Assembly (NCBI RefSeq): GCF_043290135.1
Contig: NC_134710.1
Span: 142,862,832 to 142,926,831, forward strand
Direction of reading: 5' to 3'
Length of the DNA stretch: 64,000 nt
Origin: Rhipicephalus microplus
Lineage: Eukaryota; Arthropoda; Arachnida; Ixodida; Ixodidae
Shown here: in pieces, positions 34,951 to 47,800 of the stretch
Layout: each line of letters begins with the position of its first letter
Position numbering within the stretch: the first letter of the stretch is position 1
Notes under the pieces: generated by a model
Databases searched by the model: none
Told to the model about the DNA's origin: nothing
What the model saw: the letters and a program-made list of their open reading frames with translations, nothing else
Made by a program: the position numbers and the translations under genes

Positions 34951-34973
34951 GGTACCCAGCACTCTCCACCACT
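34951..34973 (-). other. Primer-binding-like site of Gypsy element D
   Basis: Directly inside the 5' LTR, the minus strand reads AG then TGGTGGAGAGTGCTGGGTAC. TGG is the expected complement of tRNA 3' CCA. Elements B and C share the TGGTRGAG start, suggesting a common primer tRNA, which I could not name. Confidence 0.5.
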
Positions 34974-35132
34974 TGATAGTACACCTTTAGTGGTGAGCAG
35001 AAGAGACGTTTACTTTGTGGAAAACGTAGCGGTAGAACCGACCAGCTGTCAAGCGGAGCGAGCGCGAGCAGCAACAACACTCTTCCTTCTCTTCTTCAGC
35101 TGGCGTTCCGGCCTGTGCCAAATATCAATGCT

Positions 35133-35135
<3 letters not shown>
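34974..35135 (-). repeat. 5' LTR of Gypsy element D
   Basis: 162 bp with TG...CA ends, identical to the copy at 29924-30085. Abuts (TA)n on the right. Confidence 0.95.
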
Positions 35136-35195
<60 letters not shown>

Positions 35196-35203
35196 GTTAA
35201 ATG

Positions 35204-35236
<33 letters not shown>
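35136..35236 (+). repeat. (TA)n microsatellite flanking element D
   Basis: Two (TA)n runs separated by ATTGTTAAATGT. The first adjoins the LTR and supplied the ATAT target site. Confidence 0.95.
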
Positions 35237-35239
<3 letters not shown>

Positions 35240-36102
35240 GTTAAGTCACTTGAGGATCATTCACAGAAGGCTAGGATGGTGAGCCCCATGGAGTCCTGCT
35301 GCTGCCGGTTTGGCTGATGTCAATTCATGTTATTCCAATTTGGCTGCCCCTTTGCATTCATCTTGTTCCAGTCCAGACTTTGCTCACACAGCTGCCGGGG
35401 CCCGGGCTCAGAGTTCATAAGCCCACCACTTTGGTCTTGGCAAGTACATGCTACGTGACGGCCACGTTGTTCTTCTGCTTTTCACGGTTATTTTTGTGTC
35501 GCTTTGGACATTGCCTCATATGCCTCATACGATGTCTGATCATTCCGCAGATGTGGCAGCATCCATCTTTCAGGGGCACCCCTCCAGGAAAGTTTGGGCA
35601 TCGAATGAGTACACAAGAAATGTGGCATACGGAGCAGGCGGCCTTTGAACGAGCTTCTCAAAATGTGAGATTCCTTAAGTCAGTGTCTTCATGATTGGTC
35701 TTCGTCATGCATTTGCTGAGGTCCCTTTCAAGCTTGAAAGAATCTTCAACTGCAATGAACCAACTTCCATCGCTTCTCAAACCTTATCAGAAGGGCCTTC
35801 TGTCAGATGCTCACGACATGCTCTTGCAGGTTGAACTCTTCCGCATAAAACTTGAGGAGGCCGAGCCACAGCTCTCCGACAATCGGAATCTCGAGACCAC
35901 ATTCACTGAACACTGCCTGCAAATTATAAATGTCCACATAAAACCATGTGTTGCAGTCATTTACCCTGCTTTCGTTCCCCTTCTTGAGGCAAACTATCAA
36001 TGTCAACATGAAATCATGTGTTGCAGCCATGCACCTTGCTTTCACTGGGTACAACTCCTGGAGAACAACTCCTGTATGTGTGGCAAGGAACCGAGACACT
36101 CT

Positions 36103-36284
36103 ACACCTCATCATCTGCAGACGAATGGCCTTTCTAAATGAACGAATTGGACACTGGTGAACATGCTTTCGATGTACGTTGTGTTCAATCATAGGAACTG
36201 TGACATCTTATCATTCATCAGGAAAGCCTTTAATACTGCCCAACATGAGACCACCAGCTACAGCTCTTACTTTCTCCTCTATGT
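36103..36284 (+). pseudogene. Gypsy integrase relic (element E)
   Basis: One frame with a TGA at 36139-36141 reads TPHHLQTNGLSK, then NMLSMYVVFNHRN and FNTAQHETTSYSSYFLLY, the conserved end of a Gypsy integrase core and the segment after it. The Glu expected after NGLT is lost and the frame stops at 36285. No LTR or other domain is recognisable around it; 35237-36102 holds no further gene I can support. Confidence 0.65.
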
Positions 36285-36765
36285 TTGACTACTGTGCACG
36301 TAACAATATATTTTCCACTTTGCCACTGGCTTGAAAACAGGACCTAACCATTATCACTTTAAATGGCCAGCAGTATGAATTATCCAGAGACAAATGATGT
36401 AATTACTTTAACCCACCAGTTCAAAACATAGCTCAGTAAAAAAAAAAAAAACAGTAAAGCTAGCTTGATATTTTGCACCCCTTTCAATGGCATGGTCAGT
36501 TTTCTAAACCTGACCATAATGGCAACATTCTAGTAGAGACTGAATGCAAAAATACTCTCGTATAGAGTTCCGGTCATGCAAAACTAAACCCCACGTGGCC
36601 AAAATTATTTACACTGCTCCACAACATCTAGCACAGCTCCTCAAAATAGCTTAATGACTCTCGATTTTGTCAATTGTTTCAACACTACAGTTTTATAACA
36701 ACGACAGAAAATGCTCCCTATATATAATGCAACATAATATTTCTATTTGTAGAAATACAATCATG

Positions 36766-36795
36766 TTACAATGGCTGCTCGAGCAGCCATTGTAA
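36766..36795. repeat. Perfect 30-bp palindrome
   Basis: TTACAATGGCTGCTC immediately followed by its reverse complement, with no loop. No element is recognised around it. Confidence 0.8.
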
Positions 36796-38764
36796 AGATT
36801 GCACAAACTTCACATCCTGTGGTGTTGAAGCAAAGCATTTAGCAAGGAACACACAAAGAGTGTACAGGCAGAGAAAGATTATCATTAGCATTAGGTTAGT
36901 ATCTAATTCAAGTTAATACAAGACCAAAGACTTTTTCATGGCTGTGAAATTTGTTGAATATAAATTAAACAGCGAGGTTCAATGCCTCAATCCACACAAG
37001 GTGCTATATAAGACATCACTGAATAGCTTCAGATTAATGTCAGCCCACCTGACCTTCTAGACTGTGTGAAGGTCACAGGAATTTTTGCACTCGAACCCGT
37101 CAGTATGTAGCAGTTGTAGCCAGGGGCATAACCAGGAATGTGAAGCTAAGTAATGCAATGCAACAGGCACTGAGACCCTGCTTTTGATAGCGTTTGCATG
37201 AAATATTTAACAGTGCACATTAAATCATTTGCAAGATTGTTGTTTGATTGAGTGACACGGGTTCCTCAAAGAAATATGCACACACTTGTCTCACAAGCCA
37301 GTATTTCTGTTTATACTAAGGTGTAAGTTCAGAATGTACTAATGGTATATGTGGTTACAGTCTTGTACGTGAAAGCTAGTTTTTTATGGCACATTCTTAA
37401 GACATTAAGTAATGAAAGTGCTTTTGTCATTGTAGAGTGACACTCAGGAAACAAACAATTGAGCTTATAAACCGCTCAATTTAAAGAGCCTTAATAATCA
37501 CCCCAAAAAGTTAGTTCAGTCCAATGATTAGAGCATTACTGACAAGCGCTTCTAAATTTTTCTTCAAGTTATTTGAGTCAAATAGAAAGTGCGACAGTAA
37601 ATAAAGATGTTTCAAACATTACAAAAGAATATCCTGCATACATTGTGCGTACAGCGGCCCTAAAAAACATTCAAACAGATAAAAGCCAGGTGAATACACA
37701 CACATCACATACACACAATAAACTTTTGCTATTATGACACAGTCTACAAGCAAAGTGATCCACAATAGCACAGTCTATCCATTAAATGAAAAGCATAAAA
37801 CACATTTATAAATAAAACTAGAGATAATGTATCATCTGAGTTTAAAGATAAACCCTTGAACAGTTTGAGCAAACCGCAGTCTGTTGCTATAACACGGTGA
37901 AAAAGTGTTCACTAAGGTTTACATTGCTATTCACACATGTCGAATATACATGTTAAAAAAAAATCAAGCCCTCTACACCACTGCACAAAGCAACATGCAT
38001 GCCGAAGCCACGTGAACAACAGCAATGAGTCTTCTTTAGGAGCAAATAAAGATTATATCACTCATTAAAAAGGAAATAAAACCAAGCAATAAGGAGCACT
38101 TGCCAGTTAAGTGGCGTAACTGCACTTCTCAAATGAGAAAGCACTGCTTACCACAGGTCAAAAACAATGCAAACATTTTGAGCTTGCTATGAAACATGTT
38201 GTTCAACAAGAAGTAACAATTTTAGGCACTTCCATTCACGAATCTGAAATATTTTCTTTTCCTTGGCTGTATGCCCTCCGTGTCATTGATAAACACATAT
38301 TTATGACTGGTGCTTAATAAAACAAAAGGAATGATTTCTCACAGGAGTGTTTATGATATACAGCCTCTTGCATACAGCATCGTATGTAATACAGCATTGT
38401 ATGCAATACAGCATCGTATGCAATACAGCATCGTTTACATGGCTGTGCAAAACCCCATATTACACCTTCCTATTGCTGGGTAAAGTGCTAACTGTGCTTG
38501 GTACTAGGATAAATTACAAAAAGTTTGGGTGAAAGACAACAAGTGTGCAGTTGCATCATTAGACTACAAATCACAGAACAAAGAGCACTGCCAAGTGCAA
38601 TGACCAAATGTGCTTTACACTCCCAACAGCATGGACATGTTCAGCCTCACATTACAAAGTACACAGGCTTGTGGCAAGCTTCAAGCAAAGGGAGCAAGGC
38701 TATATGCCATATGGCAAATAAGGCCAGTTCATATATCCTGCACCAAAGTCTGTGGCTTCAATCC
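36796..38764. other. Probable 3' UTR or downstream region of the Rab22 gene
   Basis: AT-rich sequence on the 3' side of the Rab22 stop codon. No other coding exon recognised. The polyadenylation site was not resolved. Confidence 0.35.
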
Positions 38765-38850
38765 TCAGCAGCACTTCTTGTTCGCATTCTTTTTGAGGTT
38801 AAGCTTCAGTTCAGGTTGCCGTACTCCTTGGGCTATTGGCACCTTCATGG
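38765..38850 (-). CDS. Rab22: Rab22 exon 7 (hypervariable tail, CC prenylation motif)
   Basis: 86 nt after a pyrimidine-rich tract and AAAAG acceptor. It supplies two bases that complete the codon split by exon 6, then MKVPIAQGVRQPELKLNLKK and NANKKCC, stop TGA 38765-38767. Phase, total length and the terminal CC all fit, although the exon is about 16 kb from exon 6. The acceptor (TAAAAG) is somewhat unusual. Confidence 0.75.
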
Positions 38851-41800
38851 CTTTTATTTTTCAGGAAAAGAAAAAGAAAAAGGTGACAAGTTTAGTAAGT
38901 AACAGACACCCGAAAAAGAAGTCTTACTGTTGGCAACAACTAATAGATGTACAGTTATGGAAAAACAGAAATACAAACTAGTTAAGGCTATTTAAACTAC
39001 GTTTAGTTTTACCTTTTGCTGATACACTCCTGATTGGGGGGGGGGGGGGGGTCAGCCTGATATCGCTTGACACATTTAGTGTGGGGCTCAAATAATCTTC
39101 TTGCGACCACCTAATTACCAATGAGAGTCTGTGCTCTTAAAGGCCAACTCCAGCAATTTTTTCGAGGTCGATAAATTGTAATAAAATTTCCTGGGTATGT
39201 TCCTTTGCACATTTCCATCATTCATGCCAAATTACAGGCATAAGAGACGTGCTGATTGTTTGGAAATAAATTTTAAAGATTGCCTCAAAACGCTCACCTG
39301 CTTGCCAGAATTATTGGCAACACTGCCTGTGTGACCTCATGTTTGGCATGTCAACGAAAGTGACGCAGCCGATGGTATCACTACAGCGTTTATTATGCTG
39401 GCCACAAGGTGACGGCAGCGCTGTTTGCCGTGGAAAATCCTCTTCCTCCCTCTGTAGTGTTTGGCCGGCACTTCGCTGGTCTGGCTTTCACAGTTTTCAT
39501 ATTTCGCACCAGCGGGACCAGTATACGACTTCCGGTTCTTACCAAATATCATATTTACTTCTGTAATGAACGCACTTTTTTTTTTCTCGAAAAATTGGAG
39601 CAAATTTGGGGGGTGCGTTTATCGTGCGGAGTAAGTTTAATGAAAACTCTTTCGAGAGGAGCAAAAAATGTGGTGATGGAAAAAAAAGTTGGGTCACTGA
39701 GCCTTTCGCGATCGACACAAGCATACATTGTTTGGAAACAGCATCTTTGTTGCACTTTACTTATCGTTGGTGGTTGATGGCGCTATCTTCTGCAAGCTGT
39801 CCTTGGGCCGCCCGCACATGCCATAAAAGCGTTTTGCGGCTATCTTTTCTCGTAATCATTTAACCACAACAGTGGTATCTGCTGTGATCTCCAGGGGCGC
39901 CCAAAAGCGTGCGGTACAACACACTTTGCCAACTTCACGGCAACCTCATACGACAACCGTGATGACGCCATTAACATTGTAGCAAGTAACCAACATTGCA
40001 AAGCTAGCCCCAAAGCATCAAAACAAACCATCGATAGCAAGATTGATTGATTGATTTGTGGGGTTTAACGTCCCAAAACCACCATTTGATTATGAGAGAC
40101 GCCGTAGTGGAGGGCTCCGGAAATTTTGACCACCTGGGGTTCTTTAACGTGCACCCAAATCTGAGTACACGGGCCTACAACATTTCCGCCTCCATCGGAA
40201 ATGCAGCCGCCGCAGCCGGGAATCGAGCCCGCGACCTGCGGGTCAGCAACCGAGTACCTTAGCCACCAGACCACCGCGGCGGGGCATCGATAGCAAGATT
40301 AATGACAAAATACGGCTGCCACCTCGCTTCAACTTGAGAAGTTCCTGTACGCGCGGATAACAAGCAAAGTGTGACGTCCCCACAAACACGGACTGAACCC
40401 CGGTCCTTTCAAGATGTTTATGCTCGTTTCTTAAACCCACGCATTAAAAAAAAGGAAAAGAAAACCTTCGGTGTAACGAATGGGCATTCCGGAGTGGAGT
40501 ACCTGGAAGGATTATTTCTACTGTTCTCACAAACACGAGGACCGGGCGGCGCCTTGTTGTCTAAAGACACGGTGTAGGGTGTACGGTGGCAATAATCCGC
40601 GTGCACCCTTCAGATTTGTGGCATGGGAGGGCAGCAGAGCACCTTTTGTTGGTTCGGGGAATGCGACCCCGCTGCAGCGCCTGTGCCGGGTCCGGCCTGA
40701 CTTTCCGTCAGCCTCCGTGGCTCCAGGGCTCATTACTGCGTTCTGCGCGGATGGCCACCCGCGGCGTTGAATGACGAAGAAGCGGCGGCTGCGGAGAATT
40801 TCGCGGGAGACACCGAGCTGCATGAAAACGTCGAGACTCGTTCTGGACATCGGCTCATCGAGTACCAGGAACCGGGGCAATTGGTTTGGCTGAAAACATT
40901 TTGGCACAACACTGCAAACTCCGAACGTTGGCCATCACAGACGACGCACTTTGTCAGGAGCATCGGGACCATTGTTCGCCCGTAATTAAAGTGTCTTGGG
41001 ACAGCTCGCCCATCTCTCTCTCTGAGGCTTGAGTTTGTACATTGTTATTTGCTGGGCTTTGTTTGGGAGAGGGTTTTCTACTGGTGTGGGCCGCGGGGGC
41101 GGCCGTTGAAAATGATACACTCCGACTGACAGAGAAATGTGTCGTGTCAACAGTGGCAATTGGCTAGGTGCAACGGAGGGGCGGAGTCGGGTCCTACAAA
41201 AAGGGACTACCAGACGATACGAGGGGGGTCAGAGATACGATGAGCTCGAGATGGTAGAGAGACGGAATGGAAAAGGAAGATAACGGTGCGAAGAGATAGC
41301 GATGAGATGATGACTGGGGCAAGGACGGTACGATGAGGAATGAAAGCTAGGGATAGGAGGCGAGTCGATGGAGCATTACGAAAGAGGACTAAGATAGAAA
41401 TCACTGAGAGGCACGACAAAGACGACGATGACGAAGACGATGAAGACGCCGACGAATTGGACAATGACCCCAGGAAGAAGCCCTGAGCCCCGACTCGAAC
41501 AGCCAGCTCCAAGGCCCCCGTCAACATGGACCTTTCGTGAGACGGACTTTATGCACCTTATTTAGATTAGCTTTAGGGGAAGGGAGGTGGCGCGTTGAGA
41601 CATTGCGTGGTTTTGTTCATTGATAACTTCATCATTTGTGTCGTCGTGTGTTTTCTTTATATATGCATACCCTTGTATTGTTGCAGTTACTTTCTTTATG
41701 TGCCTGCCCTGTGTCGAACGTCGCGAGTGCCTAAATCATGTGTTATAATTTTGTGTGGTTGTTGATGTACGCGGGTGTACGATGTTTGCAGTTAGTAATA

Positions 41801-44800
41801 AATTAAATAAATCAGTAAACAGGAACAGGTCGTAGCGTCTCTTACTTCCCGGCCCCAGCATGAATCCCTGTATGTGGGAAGTGTTTGAGACACACAGCCA
41901 AGAGGGAACCGGATAGACAAGGGGTTGAGTGGTCTTCCCTCTCTTTGGTAATCGGTGGCGTAGCGGGGGACGTCTTAAAAGCAAAAGTGAGAATCGAGGG
42001 TGCTATCATGTTGCAGCAATCATCATGATCTTTTCTAGACGACAAGCGATCTTTTCTGGTTTTACAGCAACCTGAAATACGATAGGGACGAATGACCCTT
42101 CACAACAGCAAATCCTGTCATCGTCGCTAGAAAATTGCGTGCACGTGGTTGGGCTTTAAAGTTTTGTAATCGCAAGAAGCGACCATCAGTTGACGTGAGC
42201 AGTTTCGTGACCTTCGCACGCTGTGTGCTTATCAGCTGCGATGTCTCTACACTCGCACCATTTGTGAACTCCGCTGTGGCGCACAGAGAAAGAAAAAAAA
42301 AAACGACGGCGGGGGATGTGCTACACACAGATAGAAAGAAAAGCAATGCGGCAACGGGCAGGGGGGGGGGGGGGGGGGAGTCGGCAAAATAATAAAAAAC
42401 AAGAAATCCAACGGGTGAGAAGGAGCCAGGTGTCGGTTGGCGGGACTGTAGCGGATGAATGTAGGGAATCGTTTAATACGCAGGAGAAAAAAATTCAAAT
42501 TTTTATGACTGAAGTTGGGGGTGTGTTTATTATATGATATGATGATTGATTGATTTATGGGGTCTAACGTCCCAAAACCACCATATGATTACGAGAGATG
42601 CCGTAATGGAGTGCTCCAGAAATTTAGACCACCTGGGGTTCTTTAACCTGCACCTAAATCTGAGCACAAGGGCCTACAACATTTCCACCTCCATCTGAAA
42701 TGCAGCTGCCGCAGCTGGGATTCGATCCCGCGACCTGCGGGTCAGTAGCCGAGTACCTTAGCCACTAGACCACCGCAGCGGAGCTGCGTTTATTATGCCA
42801 GTGCGTTCATTACGCTAGTAAATACGGTAGTACATCATGTGTAGACAGTGCACTCGCTTAGGTTTCGCTATTGGGCCTTCTTGCTTATTAAAAATTATTT
42901 TCAAGTTTCCTCAGCATTTCTGCTATTGGGCCCGTGACAAGAGTGTCTCAGGAACATAGAAACACAATAACCTTTACATGGTGAAAAAATTGCCAGATTG
43001 GCCTTCAAGTTATCCCTTGCAGAAGCTGTTCCACTTTGACATTTTTTGTGTGCGTTTCATTAACCCACAATTGTACAACTGGGTAATCTACTTTAATTAA
43101 AGGTCAAAACAAGATTTTACCGATACGGAGACGCTTTCTCTGTCATTATTCCAGCACAACATCTTTAAATGGCTCATAAACTGTAATCTGTTAGCTAATT
43201 AACAAAGGATCATTATTTTTAATTTTGAGTTGTGCTAATTTTAGTGCAGCGCTGCCACTACAATACAGTGTAAGAGAAGGACAACACAGGCGGCAAGATC
43301 AACCTACACGATTTCGGAAACACTTTTCACTGTGAAGATAATTGTTGAAATAAATTTCCTTTTGTCAGTCCAATACTTAGACAAGAAACACTGCCCACGT
43401 TATCGTCAATGCTGTCACAATGTACAGCGGCTCACAGTGACAACAAACTGACAATTCCCATTCATCCTCACGTTTGTGCCACAAGCAATGTTAGGATGCG
43501 AACACATGAGCTAAGTAGGGCAAGATGATTAAAAAAAGTTGGTCTAACTATTGATACAGACAGTCAATCAGTTGTTATAATGAAACCATAATTTAAAAAA
43601 AAGGCAAGAAGCCCTAGTTGAGCAGTCCCTGCCCCCCTCCCCATATCACTCTTTATGCAACCAGTTTTAACATGGACGCAAAAAAAGGTGATAGTTTGTT
43701 ACAGCAGGACTTAATTTAAATTGAACTGTGGTCATAATGCTGCCAGGAGGCGATATTCACTGCCAACGCATGCACACAAACCGTTAGCCCCAGCAAGTGT
43801 GTACAAGTGGAGGGATTTCATTACAGTCACGTGAATTTCCCCACGGTTTCTTCATTTTTCTCTACTTATCTTGCTTTACAGTGCCTTTCCAGGGCATATG
43901 TCGCAGCAGATTAACTGAAGCTACATAGGTATGGCCCACAACACCCCAAGCAGTGCACATTAGACAAGGCCTTCATTTGTGCCGCCTTTACTCTTGTTCC
44001 AAGTGTGGCACCCTCAAAAGAAAGGCTGTGTGGCCCTCTCTGCAAGTATGACTTTATTTCATACATCCATTTCATACTGCATAAACACGATCCCTAAAAC
44101 GTGATCTCTGCACTATGCGTGTTTGTTTACAATACTCGCACCTGCTGAGGAGTTCAATACTAGCAAAAAGTTCTGTTCATTTTTTATTTTTATTTTTAGA
44201 TAGCTATCTGCTTCAGTTACGGTACAAAGCCTTAATATCTCAAGAACAGCAAAAATATTTAATTTAGTAAGCGAACTGCGGACCTGACTGCTTTCTGCAC
44301 CAGAACCATAGTGTGTATGCATGCCGTAGTGATAGAGGTTTATGGAGCCACAAGACTGACATACTAAGTACCAATGATATAATGAATTTTTTTTTGTGTG
44401 TACGAAGTCATGCTACCTTGTTTCGCTCTCAAGGAATGACGCCCCTTGACACATGGCTTCTTTACAACTTGGAATATGTAATGAGCTGGAGCAGTCATAT
44501 TCACCCACTCCCCCTTTACTCACCATGGTAATCATATCACCTCACCGTCATCAGCCAAATCTTGTGAGAACAAAGGCATGAAAGATTCCATTGAATATAT
44601 CATATGATTAATATGACAGCAAGGATTTCTGCCATACAAATAAGCTCCTTACAAATGCATGCATGATATAGGACAGTAGCACATGGCTGTGCATAGCACT
44701 AGAGACTCAATGAATCTTGTATTTAGATGCAGGAACGTCAATATGCGGCTTTTCAAGAGCCGCCACCAATCATCTTAACTTGGTTACAAATGTAGTAAAT

Positions 44801-47800
44801 CAGCTTCCCCAATGCAAAAAAATACCAGATGATTTGGAGTTGAAGCTTCTCCTTGATATGTCTGCATACTCACAATATGAAGTGTATCATAACAAATATC
44901 CAATGTATCGCACAGTTCAGCCCACTTACAACTCCCTCATGGGATAAAAAGCATTTATTAAAAACCAATTTCTTATAAAGTGAGCTGTCCTCAAACAACT
45001 TATGAGATAGCCAACAAGTTTACTGGCACCCTTAAACCTAACAATACAACACATCCCATTTATTTGGGGAATTACAGGCTATGATTACAGTGTTGCATAC
45101 ACCACTGCACATCAATGGCAGTCAACTTATCAAGGAAAATGCAACTTCCACACAGATTTCAGTATTCAACACTGATGTTTACCTGCTTTAGGAGCTAAGG
45201 CCCATGCTGTGGTCATTAGTTTATCTGTTTTATATATTTATCTACATGTTCAATGTTTGGACATTCTTATGTAATAAAAGGCTGGGAAGGCAGGGATAAG
45301 AAAGCGCACAACTCGTGTGCTTACTGACAACTGAAAGCTTTATTGCTTCTAAAGAAAATATATACCTAAACTTGATTTTATCCTATTTCCCGAGCATGCG
45401 TACCATGGACTGAGCAAATACAGATGTATAAGCATACCTTCCCTCTCCTCAACTAGAGTTGCTTCTTAGGCAAACGGGACCAAATATGGCAGATATGACG
45501 ATATGTACAGATAATAGGAGAAAATCTGGTTTATGTATTTGCAACTTTCACGACCTATAGGTGGCACAACTGTACATCCAACATGGCGGTTGGCGAGATG
45601 ATCACCCCAAGAGAGACAGTATTAAAAAGTACACTTTTGGCAAAGAGTGCAATTCTTCGTGCTTCGGTGGCTCTTTATGTTTTTTGAGAAAGTAGGGGAG
45701 CGCTAACATACCATATTATGTAAATAAATGCCGGGTAGCACATTGGGTAGATAAATATGCACAAAATTGTAAATAAGGAACACACGTACACTCTTCACAT
45801 TGCTGGCTGTGCTTAATCGCGTGCAATGCCTGGTGTCATGCTGGAAGTTTCATAATGGGAGCCTCAGTACAAATTTCGCAGTAATGTCAGAAACGTTTCT
45901 GGAGACACACTTTATCTTACAGTTTTGCTTGCATTGTATTCTGCACAAAGCTTGTTCAGCTCACCTAAAAGCACGAGTAGAATAAGCAGACGAAAAAAAT
46001 TGTTTTTCAATACCGAAGTGCAAGCACTAACTGAGGCATGTCATATTACCCGTAATATAATTTCAGGGTGCTTTCTTGATTAAAAGAACAACAGAATATC
46101 AAGAGGATTCATCCGACAAGCATAGAACTAAAACAGTGACGATTGAAATTTTCACGTTTAAGAGGTGACATTCCCGTTACTATTCTATGTTTCGGTGTTT
46201 GAAAAGTACAAAAAATAGGATGGTGCAGGGAACAAACGACAAAGAAAAGCGGCATCAGCATGCAGGACTGAACACAAATCACTGTAGATGTGAAGAGTCA
46301 TGGAGGCACTTCACAGAAGCCTCAGATGTGCAATGATGCGATGAACGTTTTGAAATGAGTCCTTTCCTTCTATTCTAGAGGTGAAACACAATCCTAATTT
46401 AGTTCTGGTACTGCTTACACAGCGACCGCATAGAGCAGATGGAACTAAGCAAGAAAACTGGAAGCTGCTGTACTCGTACACAAAATAGGTGCTGCATACA
46501 TTCACGGTCCTTTGTTGTTTGCCTGCTAAATTTAACCCTGTTAACCACTCACGGCTTTTTGGGGCGCTAATTTGAACAGGAAGCTTACTTTTCCTCACGA
46601 TCTATATAGGCTGCGAGCATCGGGGCTCGTAGTGTAATCATTTGGCTTTTTCTGTTTTTCTACTTTCCCTTTAAGTTGAGAAACTCAAAAGGATTACGGT
46701 AATATCCAGGCCATTCACAACATTGCAAAACGACCACAAATGTGCAAAAACAAGCAGCAACATCTGCTGTTTGAAGCAGGTCCAAAACTTCAATCATCTC
46801 AACAGAGCTTCTGGCGGCCACCGTTCAGTGGCGCCACGGTACCTGGAAGTTGCGAATACAATTTCTTTAGAAGCAATGAAGCTTTCAGTATCGAGAAAGC
46901 ACTCCTGTTGTGCTCTTTCTTAATGCTGTCATCCTAGAACTTTTATGAGGTCTATTGGAAAAGTATCCAACCTTCTTTTTTTTTTTACGAGCACCTGATA
47001 AATTTCGAACAAGTGCGCTTGCATCAGCTGACTTTAAACCTTCGTGTGCATGCGTGAATTTTTTCCCCCCTGCCAATAGCATCAGTTGCTGAGATGCACC
47101 GTTTAAGTAAAGTAGTGTGCAGTGCTCTCACCGGTTTTTCATTGCAAGGAAAATGACGGAGCTACTGGAGCCGCACTACTTCATCAAATTTTGGTAGAAA
47201 CTGGGCGACAGCCAAGTGGAAACCTTTTGGAAGATCAAGACAGCTTTCGGTGACAACGCTATGAGCCACACACAGATTAAGGAGCGGTATAACTGGTTCA
47301 AAGACGGCCGCACATAGGCGGAGAGCGAGCCACGCTCTGGTTGGCCATCAACATGCCGAAATGACCAAGTCATTGCCGAAATGAATGCTGTGGTGATACA
47401 GGCCCTTCGTTTGACTATCCGGGATTGTGGAAGAGGTGGGAATAAACACTTTCTCTGCACATTCTAGTCAGACCACATATTTGGCCATGAAGAGTGTTGC
47501 GGCAACATTCGTGCCGAAACTGCTCACGGTGGGGCAAAAGCAACTTCGTGTTGCAGTCTCACAGCACATGCTGGATTTCACAAGCAGTGACCTCAACTTC
47601 ATGAACACCATTATCACTGGTGACGAGTCTTGAGTGTACAGGTACAACCCAGAAACCAAATCCCAGTCGTCACAGTGGAAGCATTCCACATCGCCAAGAC
47701 CAAAGGAGGCCCGTCAAGTGCGCAGCAACGTCTAAGTGATGCTGAGTGCTTTCTTTGACTCCTGCAGCATGGTACACCATGAGTACGCACCACAGGGTCA

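Larger units (their letters stand above)
29924..35135 (-). mobile_element. Ty3/Gypsy element D, structurally intact (5212 bp)
   Basis: Complete autonomous-type element. The two 162-bp LTRs (29924-30085 and 34974-35135) are identical base for base by eye. ATAT flanks both sides (29920-29923 and 35136-35139). On the minus strand the order is LTR, primer-binding-like site, gag (412 codons), -1 shifted pol (about 1180 codons), G-rich polypurine tract, LTR. Neither reading frame contains a stop. Identical LTRs and open frames indicate a very recent insertion that may still be competent. The right flank is a (TA)n microsatellite. No chromodomain is seen at the pol C-terminus. Confidence 0.96.

Noticed and set aside
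33929..35193. Plus-strand open frames of up to 177 codons, one running into the LTR
   Set aside because: Antisense shadows of gag of element D and of its LTR; no domain of their own.
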